Shown here piece after piece: positions 25,225 to 32,564 of a stretch of DNA of 42,832 nt. A program made the translations under genes and the position numbers. Below the pieces are notes generated by a model that saw only the letters and a list, made by a program, of their open reading frames with translations, ran no database searches and had not been told where the DNA came from. The DNA is from Bacillus nitratireducens. GTDB taxonomy: Bacteria; Bacillota; Bacilli; Bacillales; Bacillaceae_G. The stretch lies in the NCBI RefSeq assembly GCF_001884135.1, contig NZ_MAOC01000033.1, positions 1 through 42,832 on the forward strand, given 5' to 3'. Position 1 is the stretch's first letter. Every line of letters starts with the position of its first letter.

Positions 25225-25260
25225 CTATTTTGGTTACTACGACTATAGTAACCAAAATAG
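25225..25260. promoter_or_regulatory. Large inverted repeat upstream of MFS gene, candidate operator
   Basis: CTATTTTGGTTACTA - CGACTA - TAGTAACCAAAATAG: perfect 15-bp arms with a 6-nt centre, lying 18 nt upstream of the proposed TTG start. Its core, GGTTACTA..TAGTAACC, contains a TATAGT that may be the -10 box. No T run follows, so an operator (HxlR- or MarR-like dyads have this general form) or an RNA hairpin masking the start is more likely than a terminator. The regulator gene is not adjacent. Confidence 0.65.
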
Positions 25261-25295
25261 AAACTGTAAGCAAGTACAACTTTTTTACAGTAAAA

Positions 25296-25324
25296 AAGGG
25301 TAGGCGTATTATACGCCTACCCTT
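25296..25324 (-). terminator. Terminator of amino acid permease gene
   Basis: AAGGGTAGGCGTA - TAA - TACGCCTACCCTT: perfect 13-bp stem on the minus strand followed by TTTTACTG; it starts 6 nt after the permease stop codon. Confidence 0.9.
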
Positions 25325-25330
25325 CAATCA

Positions 25331-26644
25331 TTACACTTCAGTTTTGTTCCTCTTATTTAAATACCAATACACTGGAAGTCCAGTAAATACCATTCCAATC
25401 GATAAGAAACAACTTACCGGATCGTTAATAATCGCACTTCCAAGTACAAACAATGACCCTAAAATCGCAACGATTGGTACAATCGGGAATAACGGTACAC
25501 TATATGCACGCTCTTTATCCTTGTTACGTCTTCTTAAAATGAAGACACCAATAAACGTCATTACGTAGAAAATATAAATAATGAATACGGAAATCTCAGA
25601 TAGCTTATTCGGATCACTAATAAGCATTAAAATAATTCCTAATATGATTTCAACAGTAATCGCATTCGCTGGGGTTTTAAATCTTGGGCTTTCCTTTGCA
25701 ATAAACTTAGAAAACGGAAGGTGTCCACGCTCTGCCATCGACATCGGAATACGTGGGAATGTTAAGATCTTTCCATTTAAACAGCCGAAAATAGAAATGA
25801 TAATACCGATACTAATAATTTTCCCGCCATATTCTCCAAGTAACATGCCCGCAGCTGTCGCTGTTGCATTTTCTCCAAGATCTACAATTTTCGCTGCTGG
25901 TAATACATTTAATAACGCTAAGTTAATTAATACGTAAGCAGCTGTTACAATTAAAATCCCAACTGTCATTGCCTTCGGTAATAATTTTGTTGGGTTCTTC
26001 ATTTCTCCGCCAATAGAAGCGAGTAAAATCCAACCATCATAAGCAAATAAAGTTGCCAAAATTGCCATCCCGATACTTTGATTTTCTGATATCGGTACAA
26101 CTACGTTGAGGATATCACTATTCCCTTTCCAAAACCCTAACACAACAATTAATATAATTGGAATCATCTTCCCAACTGTCGTAACGGTTTGAACGATGCC
26201 TCCATATTTTGTTCCCATACTATTTATAACGCCTAGGAACACAACTGTTCCAATTGCAATTGGTAAATTCCAGACTTTATCTAAATAGAAAAAATTAATC
26301 ATTAAAGAACTAAAGTACAAACCTAACGTTCCAATAATAGCTGGACCATATACAATCGTTTGCATCCAGCCAGATAGATACCCCCAAAAGCTTCCGTAAA
26401 TCTCCTCTAAATACGTATACAACCCACCATTTTTCGGAATCTGCGCTCCAATTTCGGCTACTGTTAAACCACTTGCTAACGTCAACAGACCACCAATTAT
26501 CCAAGCCCAAATAGCCATATTAGAACTCCCTGAGTAATCTAATACACTCCCTGGTTTCATAAACACACCAGACCCAATAATAGTTCCTACTACGATAGAA
26601 AGTGCCACTGTTAAACCAATTTTGTTTTTCTCATCATGATGCAT
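25331..26644 (-). CDS. APC-family amino acid permease (SteT-like)
   Basis: A 437-residue transporter with 12 membrane segments of the amino acid-polyamine-organocation superfamily. The family's first-helix motif GTIIGSGVFMKPG is at residues about 22-34, and the LASGLTVAEIGAQIPKNGGLYTYLEEIYG block follows. It resembles the L-type exchanger subgroup (serine/threonine exchanger SteT). The start MHHDEKNKIG is preceded by AAGGAGGATATGCAGC. It is regulated by a T-box leader (26690-26966) whose best specifier reading is ACC, pointing to threonine, which fits a Ser/Thr transporter. The longer open frame upstream runs through the T-box and is not real protein. Confidence 0.9.
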   Translation of the reverse strand: MHHDEKNKIGLTVALSIVVGTIIGSGVFMKPGSVLDYSGSSNMAIWAWIIGGLLTLASGLTVAEIGAQIPKNGGLYTYLEEIYGSFWGYLSGWMQTIVYGPAIIGTLGLYFSSLMINFFYLDKVWNLPIAIGTVVFLGVINSMGTKYGGIVQTVTTVGKMIPIILIVVLGFWKGNSDILNVVVPISENQSIGMAILATLFAYDGWILLASIGGEMKNPTKLLPKAMTVGILIVTAAYVLINLALLNVLPAAKIVDLGENATATAAGMLLGEYGGKIISIGIIISIFGCLNGKILTFPRIPMSMAERGHLPFSKFIAKESPRFKTPANAITVEIILGIILMLISDPNKLSEISVFIIYIFYVMTFIGVFILRRRNKDKERAYSVPLFPIVPIVAILGSLFVLGSAIINDPVSCFLSIGMVFTGLPVYWYLNKRNKTEV

Positions 26645-26689
26645 GCTGCATATCCTCCTTCCAATTCTAGTGTGATGCAAAAATGAAAT

Positions 26690-26966
26690 AAAAAAACACT
26701 CCTCCCTAAAAAGGGACGAGTGTTGTATTCGTGGTTCCACCCTTGTTTCAATTCGCAAAGTGACACACTTCACCAATTTCTCAAGTCTAAATAACGGTTT
26801 TTGCCGGCAAGCAATTACTAGATATTCGTTCACTGCTGCAGTTCAGAGGGGGTAATCGATTTTCCCGTATTAGGAAGCTCACAGCCAAAGGCTTCCCTCT
26901 CTGAGAATCGTAAAAAATTGATCATGTCCTCATCATCACTTCTTGATGTCGAATTTTGTAGTTATT
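26690..26966 (-). promoter_or_regulatory. T-box riboswitch controlling the permease
   Basis: On the minus strand, the conserved T-box AGGGTGGAACCACG is at 26730-26743, followed by a terminator (AACACTC..TCCCT loop AGGGA..GAGTGTT, 26695-26724) and T run. Upstream is stem I with GATGAGGAC, the AGAGAG bulge and the distal GGAAGC/GCTTCC hairpin. I place the specifier at ACC (26851-26853, context GATTACCCCC; threonine). Other nearby triplets (TGC, CTG, AGC further 3') cannot be fully excluded without folding. Uncharged tRNA binding stabilises the antiterminator and turns the permease on. Confidence 0.9.
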
Positions 26967-26970
26967 TCCC

Positions 26971-26998
26971 ATTATATTGAATTGTTAGAAAAAATCAA
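26971..26998 (-). promoter_or_regulatory. Promoter of the T-box/permease transcript
   Basis: -35 TTGATT (26993-26998), 16-nt spacer, -10 TATAAT (26971-26976); predicted transcript start near 26964, just before stem I of the T-box. Beyond it, 26999-27150 is AT-rich with nothing recognised. Confidence 0.65.
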
Positions 26999-27157
26999 TA
27001 TATTTTTTATATAACATAAGAAATATTTCTCTTCTTATATTATAACAGAAGCTACTTTATTTCTCTAATCTCCTCTTCCACGAACGCCATAAGATCGTAA
27101 ATGAAATCATATCGATAATTCGACAAAAACGACAACGATATCACTCTAAATACTAAA

Positions 27158-27183
27158 AGGAGGCTGTCCCAAAGACAGCCTCC
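27158..27183 (-). terminator. Terminator of repeat-protein gene
   Basis: AGGAGGCTGTC - TTTGG - GACAGCCTCCT on the minus strand, followed by TTTTAG; about 50 nt after the stop codon of the repeat protein. Confidence 0.75.
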
Positions 27184-27233
27184 TCGCATACGTACCTTTC
27201 GGTTGCCCACACGAAAGATACGACATAGTTCAA

Positions 27234-28196
27234 TTATTTATCTTCTTTTTTCATAAAAAATTTATGGTGCGGTAAATTAACATTCAATTCCTCTAATTGT
27301 TTCTTTTCATTTTCTAAAATTGCTTTCGCTTTTTCTTTTGTTGCCTCATCTAATCCAGTAAAGATATCTTCATGCTTCTCTTTCTCTGGAAGTTTTACAC
27401 CTAGCTTTGTTAATTCTTCTTTTGCTTGCTCATGTGTTAATTTCCCTGATTTTTCTTGTTCAAAAATAGACTTTGCTTTTTCTTTCGCCTGATCATCTAA
27501 GTCAGCAAGCATATCTTTACGCTTACCTTTCTCCGGGAATTTCACACCTAGCTTCGTTAATTCCTCTTGCGCTTGTTCACGTGTTAATTTTCCAGACTTC
27601 TCTTGTTCTAAAATTGACTTCGCTTTTTCTTTCGTCTGATCATCTAATCCCGCAAACATATCACCATGCTTACCCTTCTCTGGCAATTTCACGCCTAACT
27701 TTGTTAATTCCTCTTGCGCTTGTTCACGTGTTAATTTTCCGGACTTTTCTTGTTCTAAAATCGACTTCGCTTTTTCTTTCGTCGCTTCATCTAGGTTCGC
27801 GAACATTTCCTTATGCTTACCCTTCTCTGGCAATTTCACACCTAGTTTTGTTAATTCCTCTTTTGCTTGCTCACGTGTTAATTCCCCAGATTTCTCTTGC
27901 TCTAAAATCGACTTCGCTTTTTCTTTCGCCTGATCATCTAATCCCGCAAACATATCTTTACGTTTTTCTTTCTCTGGAAGCTTTACACCTAGCTCCTCTA
28001 ACTGTTTCTTTGTATCATCCATAATCGTTTTTACTTTTTGTTTTGTAGCGTCATCTAAATCCTTCTTCGCCGTTTTTGTAGGTTGCTCAGCCGCCGGAGT
28101 ATTCGTTGCCGCAAATGCTGGTATACCCACTCCTCCTATAATTCCAAATGATAAAGCACCTGCAATTGCTAAATACCCAACTGTTTTCTTCTTCAT
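27234..28196 (-). CDS. Secreted protein with 49-residue tandem repeats
   Basis: A 320-residue secreted protein. The signal peptide ends at PAFA-ATNTP (residues about 1-30). The mature part is four nearly identical 49-residue units with partial ends, each of the form LD(D/E)x(A/T)KEKAKSILEQEKSG.LTREQA.EELTKLGVK.PEKGK; at DNA level the period is 147 bp. The units are strongly helical and highly charged (Lys/Glu-rich), with no Cys. I do not recognise a named family; the SGKLTREQA segment recalls short helical hairpin motifs such as SHOCT/DUF2680. Ribosome site GGAGGAAATTTCCT. Repeat number probably varies between strains. Confidence 0.85.
   Translation of the reverse strand: MKKKTVGYLAIAGALSFGIIGGVGIPAFAATNTPAAEQPTKTAKKDLDDATKQKVKTIMDDTKKQLEELGVKLPEKEKRKDMFAGLDDQAKEKAKSILEQEKSGELTREQAKEELTKLGVKLPEKGKHKEMFANLDEATKEKAKSILEQEKSGKLTREQAQEELTKLGVKLPEKGKHGDMFAGLDDQTKEKAKSILEQEKSGKLTREQAQEELTKLGVKFPEKGKRKDMLADLDDQAKEKAKSIFEQEKSGKLTHEQAKEELTKLGVKLPEKEKHEDIFTGLDEATKEKAKAILENEKKQLEELNVNLPHHKFFMKKEDK
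27360..28010 (-). repeat. 147-bp coding tandem repeats
   Basis: Within the secreted repeat protein, the same 147-bp module recurs about four times (for example, the segments coding GVKLPEKGK near 27519, 27666, 27813 and 27960 in register). Sequence identity is high, which favours unequal recombination and length variation. Confidence 0.88.
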
Positions 28197-28293
28197 AGGA
28201 AATTTCCTCCTTCATATTTCTAAAGCATGTACACTTTCGTATACAATGCCAATAGTAATGTTGGTTTCTTAAAATTTCCTTAACGATGTAAAT

Positions 28294-28327
28294 AAAAAAC
28301 ACCGCTCATCATGAGCGGTGTTTTTCT
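28294..28327. terminator. Terminator of yidC-like gene
   Basis: AAAACACCGCTCAT - CATGAGCGGTGTTTT: nearly perfect palindrome with A and T runs; the yidC stop codon is at its edge (28326). Confidence 0.88.
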
Positions 28328-29108
28328 ATGCATTTTGTAATTGTACTTCTTCACGTTCCATTACTTTTCTTAGCACAATTGTTTGTGTCATTGTAAATAA
28401 ATTACCTGTAATCCAATACAGCACAAGTCCTGATGGCGCCGCAAATCCCATAAATAGAATCATTGCAGGCATCATAATTTGCTGTATTTTTAGCATCTGT
28501 ACTTGCTCTCCAGGCGTTACATTTGATTGGAACACCTTCATTTGAATAAATGTTGTTAACGCTGCGATAATCGGTAATATATGATATGGATCTGCATGTC
28601 CTAGGTTCACCCATAAAAATGAGGATGTACGAATCTCTTCAGTTCGGCTAATCGCATAATACAAAGCAGAGAAAATCGGCATTTGTATAAAGATTGGCCA
28701 GCACCCAGCTAACGGATTCCAACCGCCTGATTTCATTAGTTCTGACATTTCTTTTTGATACTGTTTTTGTTTTTCAAGATCTTTACTCACATCACCGTGT
28801 TTCTTTTTCAGCTTCTGTAATTCAGGTTGCATCTTTTTCATTTTCATTTGACTGCGATATTGCGAAACAGCTAATGGAATCATCGCTGAACGAACAACTA
28901 GCGTAATAACAATGATAGCAATCCCGAAACTTCCACCAGGTATATGATGAGCAACAAATTGAATCATAAACGAGATTGGATATACGAAATAATGGTTCCA
29001 AATTCCCGTACTATGTGAATCGATTGTGCCTGCATTACTGCAGCCAGATAAAACAAAAACAAGTAATAATGATAAACTAATGAGCGCAGCTCGGTATGAT
29101 TTTAACAT
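28326..29108 (-). CDS. yidC: Membrane protein insertase YidC/OxaA
   Basis: A 260-residue lipoprotein insertase of the YidC/Oxa1 family. The signal and lipobox are LLLVFVLSGC (cysteine at about residue 22); five membrane segments follow, with the functional positive groove residue in VRSAMIPLAVSQYRSQMKMKK and the family block NPLAGCWPIFIQMPIFSALY..ISRTEEIR. It inserts membrane proteins with or without SecYEG. B. cereus-group strains carry more than one OxaA; I cannot tell which this is. Start MLKSYRAA is selected because GGAGG lies 7 nt upstream; an ATG two codons earlier is too close. Cotranscribed with the small gene 29137-29421. Confidence 0.93.
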   Translation of the reverse strand: MLKSYRAALISLSLLLVFVLSGCSNAGTIDSHSTGIWNHYFVYPISFMIQFVAHHIPGGSFGIAIIVITLVVRSAMIPLAVSQYRSQMKMKKMQPELQKLKKKHGDVSKDLEKQKQYQKEMSELMKSGGWNPLAGCWPIFIQMPIFSALYYAISRTEEIRTSSFLWVNLGHADPYHILPIIAALTTFIQMKVFQSNVTPGEQVQMLKIQQIMMPAMILFMGFAAPSGLVLYWITGNLFTMTQTIVLRKVMEREEVQLQNA

Positions 29109-29136
29109 GTTCATTCCTCCAATGTTTCGTAATTAA

Positions 29137-29421
29137 TTAGCGAAACATTGGTGTATACGGACCTACCTCGTCACTCTCTCCGCTCGATTCTTGTCTACGG
29201 ACAGAACGAATCATTCCATATTTATAAAAAATAGAGAAAAGCGGTACATTTCCTATACCCTCTTCACACGTATCAACTAGTTTAAAAGCTCTCTGTCTAC
29301 CGCTCGATGCTTGCTGACGTACAAAGCGAGAAACGTTAGCAAGAAAAAAGACTTCTAATACACAAAGCGCTGTCGTTACAAACGATATATATAGAATTGC
29401 ATCCTGCAATAAAAATTCCAT
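29137..29421 (-). CDS. Small membrane protein upstream of yidC
   Basis: A 94-residue protein with an N-terminal membrane helix (ILYISFVTTALCVLEVFFLA) and a basic cytosolic part (RFVRQQASSGRQRAFKLVD). I do not recognise the family. Two related tracts, RQQASSGR and RRQESSGE, suggest an internal duplication. It lies 28 bp before the yidC-like gene and very likely shares its operon. Ribosome site AAGGATGTGAAGCG. A role with the insertase is inference. Confidence 0.65.
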   Translation of the reverse strand: MEFLLQDAILYISFVTTALCVLEVFFLANVSRFVRQQASSGRQRAFKLVDTCEEGIGNVPLFSIFYKYGMIRSVRRQESSGESDEVGPYTPMFR

Positions 29422-29695
29422 CGCTTCACATCCTTAATAAAGTCATTTTAGCATATTCAGCAAACATTCTCTATTTCCTTTTGTTCTCAAAAGTTTTTTT
29501 GCATATTTTCTCAAAAAATTATGCTAGAAAACCAATGTATTCGCTTTCTTTAGTATATTCACACGTATCTTTGAATAGGTTTAATTTGTTAGAAATTTAT
29601 AAAATTTTTGCATTATAATAAAACTATTGCCAGTTTTTGAAAAAAGCTTTATTCTCTTCTTGTAATCAAAAATGAATATGGAGATGAAACATACT

Positions 29696-30589
29696 ATGGG
29701 TCAACTAGGAGACGCCGATTACGTTCCCGACACCGCCTTTTTATCCTTCCCAGCAGCTAAAACATTTCATTTAGAATTTATCATACAGTTAGTTGTTATT
29801 TTTATAGCTTCTATTTTGTATGCAATTTCTATGAATATGTTTTTTATCCCGCATAATATGATTAGCGGTGGATTCGCTGGTGTAGGGATGATTATCGGTT
29901 ATTTAATGCACTACAATATCGGAGCACTTATCTTTTTACTAAACATTCCGCTTCTTATTTTAAGTCACTTTTACTTAGGTAAGAAGACAACCTTTTTAAC
30001 GGCATACTTTGTAGCTGTATCATCTTTAGCGATGAACATTATCCCAGTACACCAAGTTTCAGACGATATTTTACTGTCTTCTGTATTCGGTGGTGTCATC
30101 TGCGGTGCTGCCTCAGGAATCATATTCCGATTTGCTTCTTCAACAGGTGGTTTTGATGTTGTTGGATTGATTGTAGCGAAACATCGCGATGTTTCAATTG
30201 GAGCAATCATCTTTGGATTCAACTTAATCTTACTTGTTGCAGCAGGATTTATTTTCGGATGGGATATTACACTTTATACGTTAATTAGTCGGTTTGTAGT
30301 CAGCAAAGTAATTGATGCCGTGCATACAAAACATATTAAATTAACGATAATGACAATTACAGAAAAAGGTGAGGAAATAAAAAGCTCACTACTACATCAC
30401 GGCATACGCGGGGTGACAATGGTAGATGCTGTCGGCGGCTATACAAACCATAAGAAAAAAATGATTTACACTGTCGTAACTCGCTACGAGTTGGGCGAAA
30501 TGAAACGTATTATCCGCCAAGTGGATAATAAAGCATTTATGAACATTACTGAAACAGTTGAAATTGTCGGCCGTTTCAAACGTATATAA
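29696..30589 (+). CDS. YitT-family membrane protein
   Basis: A 297-residue protein with six membrane segments followed by the C-terminal DUF2179 domain (residues about 205-297: IKLTIMTITEKGEEIKSSLLHHGIRGVTMVDAVGGY). The N-terminal YitT/DUF161 block contains MISGGFAGVGMIIGYL and GGVICGAASGIIFRFASSTGGFDVVGLI. The family is widespread in Firmicutes; transport function is suspected but unproven. I choose ATG 29696 because GGAGATGA lies 8 nt before it; earlier in-frame ATGs at 29672-29684 lack a site. Monocistronic with a terminator. Confidence 0.9.
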   Translation: MGQLGDADYVPDTAFLSFPAAKTFHLEFIIQLVVIFIASILYAISMNMFFIPHNMISGGFAGVGMIIGYLMHYNIGALIFLLNIPLLILSHFYLGKKTTFLTAYFVAVSSLAMNIIPVHQVSDDILLSSVFGGVICGAASGIIFRFASSTGGFDVVGLIVAKHRDVSIGAIIFGFNLILLVAAGFIFGWDITLYTLISRFVVSKVIDAVHTKHIKLTIMTITEKGEEIKSSLLHHGIRGVTMVDAVGGYTNHKKKMIYTVVTRYELGEMKRIIRQVDNKAFMNITETVEIVGRFKRI

Positions 30590-30605
30590 AAAAGGTTAAT
30601 ACATT

Positions 30606-30649
30606 AAAGGGCATAACATATTAGTCATATATAATATGTTATGCCCTTT
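30606..30649 (+). terminator. Terminator of yitT-like gene
   Basis: AAAGGGCATAACATATTA - GTCATATA - TAATATGTTATGCCCTTT: perfect 18-bp stem; followed by GTTATT only, so termination may be aided by the strong stem. Confidence 0.7.
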
Positions 30650-30699
30650 GTTATTCAACTAACGCACCCTTTAGCATAATAAAACCACGAAGTTTATTA

Positions 30700-31221
30700 C
30701 TACAAATCCGAGGATAGCATTCCATATACAAAACTATCTGTCCACTCATTTTTATTCCAAAAATCTTGTATGAAATGGGCTTCCTTTCTCATGCCTATTC
30801 GTTCACACAATTTTTTTGAAGCTGTATTACGTGCATCAAGATTAGCTTGTATACGATGTACATTAAATTCATTAAATAATTTAAATACCAAACTACTTAC
30901 TGCTTCTGTTGCCAAACCTCTCCCAGCTACTTCATTTGAAAAACTATAACCAATCTCAACAGTATCTTTCATATTTGTGTACCATACGGATAAATCACCA
31001 ACTACTTTAGTCTTGTATATAACTGCCAAACTTAATATTGATTCTTCAGTAAGTACATTGTTTGCTAGCTTCTTATTAAATCTTTTCTGCATGTCTTCAT
31101 GAGTCCACTTATTATGTAATAGGAACTTACATGTATCATCATTATTATAAATAGCAAATACATCCTGTAAATCAGTACTCTTAAAAGGTCTAATTATTAA
31201 TCTTTCTGTTGTGATCTCCAA
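30700..31221 (-). CDS. GNAT-family N-acetyltransferase (RimJ/RimL-like)
   Basis: A 173-residue acetyltransferase. The start, LEITTERLIIRPFKSTDL, and the C-terminal block ATEAVSSLVFKLFNEFNVHRIQANLDARNTASKKLCERIGMRKEA are classical RimJ/RimL features; the acetyl-CoA loop is GRGLATEA. It may acetylate the N-terminus of a ribosomal protein or a small amine; the substrate is unknown. The start codon appears to be TTG (31219-31221), with GGAGG 9 nt upstream. Single gene. Confidence 0.88.
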   Translation of the reverse strand: MEITTERLIIRPFKSTDLQDVFAIYNNDDTCKFLLHNKWTHEDMQKRFNKKLANNVLTEESILSLAVIYKTKVVGDLSVWYTNMKDTVEIGYSFSNEVAGRGLATEAVSSLVFKLFNEFNVHRIQANLDARNTASKKLCERIGMRKEAHFIQDFWNKNEWTDSFVYGMLSSDL

Positions 31222-31429
31222 GTTAGCTCTCCTCCCTTACATTCATGCTACAAAATATTTTTTATAGTATTTAAGCCTCCTTCTTAGATCTCACCTTGAT
31301 TACATATTTCATCATAATAAATTAAAATCCTTCTTCCACTAAACTGCATTGTTAGTGGTATTTCCTTGCGATTTTTATTTTTTACACTTATTACAAAATC
31401 AGATAATTCTATTATTGTGGCCCTAAATG

Positions 31430-31682
31430 TGTTATAATGAAAGCAGACTCACAAAAAAAGAGTATATAGACTTGGAAGTTTCTCTTATTTTTACAAGCAA
31501 AAAGAAACGAGCAGTCAGGTATATTTCAGACACCATACACGTAACGGTTTAAAAAACCGATCATCTTAGTTATTCTTCCATGATCTTTTTATAAAAAGAT
31601 ACGTACAACTAAAATTCACTTCAATATACTATACCTACCTTTTTGACTTCCAAATCATCTTATTACATAAGGAGATGAACCT
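31430..31682 (+). ncRNA. Candidate structured 5' leader (possible riboswitch)
   Basis: An extended -10 promoter TGTTATAAT (31430-31438) is followed by about 240 nt before the ATG at 31683. The leader can fold with an outer helix TTGGAAGT (31473-31480) / ACTTCCAA (31646-31653). Inside lie hairpins GTTT..TTTTT-ACAAGC-AAAAA..AAAC (31480-31511), CGGTTT-AAA-AAACCG (31546-31560), GATCAT..ATGATC (about 31560-31587) and the palindrome ATCTTTTTATAAAAAGAT (31585-31602). I could not match it to any riboswitch consensus I know (T-box, ydaO, yybP, M-box, ykkC, SAM and others checked from memory). Confidence 0.45.
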
Positions 31683-32069
31683 ATGAATCAATATATAAGA
31701 TATACAATAGCTGTCCTGTTTGCTATTATCGGCGGAACAATCTGCTTCTGGACAAACACTCAGCTTGGAGAGAATATCATTTTTAATGGAATCGAAACCC
31801 TTGTAAGCGCTTCAATTTTAGGTGGATACATTTACTTCCTCTTCAATCCAGAAGAAAATGCTCAAAAAACAATGTTATTAACAATGATCGGAATCGTTGG
31901 CGGATGTATTTCCTACTCAATGACAAACTATACATTACCACTTCAATTAAGCTCAGCTTTCTTCCACGGTCTTTGGACTTGGTTCATTGCATTCTGCCTA
32001 GCAGATGTATTCAACCTACTACAAGATCACGAAGAAGAAAATGGTCAACAAATTGAAAGCAACTCTTAA
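31683..32069 (+). CDS. Small membrane protein downstream of structured leader
   Basis: A 128-residue protein with four membrane segments (residues about 6-22, 38-53, 63-78, 90-107) and an acidic cytosolic tail (QDHEEENGQQIESNS). I do not recognise the family. The ribosome site AAGGAGATGAACCT is strong. It follows a long promoter-to-ATG leader, suggesting controlled expression. Its own terminator is at 32068-32096. Confidence 0.72.
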   Translation: MNQYIRYTIAVLFAIIGGTICFWTNTQLGENIIFNGIETLVSASILGGYIYFLFNPEENAQKTMLLTMIGIVGGCISYSMTNYTLPLQLSSAFFHGLWTWFIAFCLADVFNLLQDHEEENGQQIESNS

Positions 32070-32096
32070 GCTGGAAGATATTCTTCCAGCTTTTTT
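32068..32096 (+). terminator. Terminator of small membrane protein gene
   Basis: AAGCTGGAAGA - TAT - TCTTCCAGCTT followed by TTTTTT: 11-bp perfect stem overlapping the stop codon. Confidence 0.9.
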
Positions 32097-32135
32097 GTTT
32101 GTTATCCTTCCCTGTTCATACCCATCATCAAAATA

Positions 32136-32166
32136 AAAAGAAGTTACCCCCACGGCAACTTCTTTT
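32136..32166 (-). terminator. Terminator of 46-residue ORF transcript
   Basis: On the minus strand AAAAGAAGTTGCC - GTGGG - GGTAACTTCTTTT (one mismatch) followed by TATTTTG. Confidence 0.65.
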
Positions 32167-32194
32167 CCACATACCCCATCCGGTACTTACCGGA

Positions 32195-32270
32195 ATATAT
32201 CAACGATTTTTCAAATATATCGATCGTTTCTCCACTTATATCGGCGATTTTTTCATTATATCGACTTACC
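32195..32270. repeat. Short degenerate direct repeats with 20-21 bp period
   Basis: Four copies of (A/T)TATATC..CGATTTTTC-like sequence begin at 32195, 32215, 32236 and 32256. The spacing is about two helical turns. It is in the 3' region of the small ORF 32305-32445, upstream of its terminator. Similar TATATCG repeats occur elsewhere in B. cereus-group genomes, from memory. Confidence 0.55.
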
Positions 32271-32304
32271 GACATCCTTCGACACTCAAGGCGTACAACA
32301 TACC

Positions 32305-32445
32305 CTATCCCCCAAGTAATTTACTGCCGAACTCTACGATTAAAAAGATAACTAATAGGATCGCGAGTATCTTTAATGCTACATATGCTACTTTAAAAAC
32401 AGCATAAATGAGCAAGACTATTAAAATAATCGTTAAAATTTCCAT
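32305..32445 (-). CDS. Small hydrophobic peptide (46 residues)
   Basis: A 46-residue ORF, almost entirely hydrophobic (MEILTIILIVLLIYAVFKVA..LAILLVIFLIVEFGSKLLGG), predicted to span the membrane once or twice. The ribosome site GGAGGAATTCTAG-ATG is excellent. It resembles small phage-holin- or toxin-like membrane peptides only in composition; no family recognised. Independent unit with its own terminator about 140 nt downstream. Confidence 0.62.
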   Translation of the reverse strand: MEILTIILIVLLIYAVFKVAYVALKILAILLVIFLIVEFGSKLLGG

Positions 32446-32528
32446 CTAGAATTCCTCCAAGCTTTGCTCTTCTTACCTCATTTTACTCGCCCCAAGCTTT
32501 TTACGGAACGGCAGAAGATTACATATAG

Positions 32529-32564
32529 AAAAGAGGATACCTCACCCATCGTAAGATACCCTCT
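32529..32564 (-). terminator. Terminator overlapping M50 protease stop codon
   Basis: On the minus strand GAGGGTATCT .. AGGTATCCTC followed by TTTTC; the stop codon TGA (32542-32544) lies in the loop. Confidence 0.65.

Noticed and set aside
25116-25568. 150-codon plus-strand frame across the MFS/permease junction
   Set aside because: It crosses an inverted repeat, a terminator and two genes in antisense; its low-complexity sequence mirrors the real proteins.
26645-26833. N-terminal extension of the amino acid permease
   Set aside because: The in-frame upstream codons translate the T-box terminator and antiterminator; the permease starts at MHHDEK with an AGGAGG site.
26840-26850. Cysteine, leucine or serine specifier (TGC/CTG/AGC) for the T-box
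   Set aside because: These triplets lie beyond the 3' strand that pairs with GAGGAC; the ACC next to the upper helix fits the specifier position better. Not excluded without folding.
27360-28010. CRISPR-like periodicity
   Set aside because: The 147-bp period is in frame within a protein gene.
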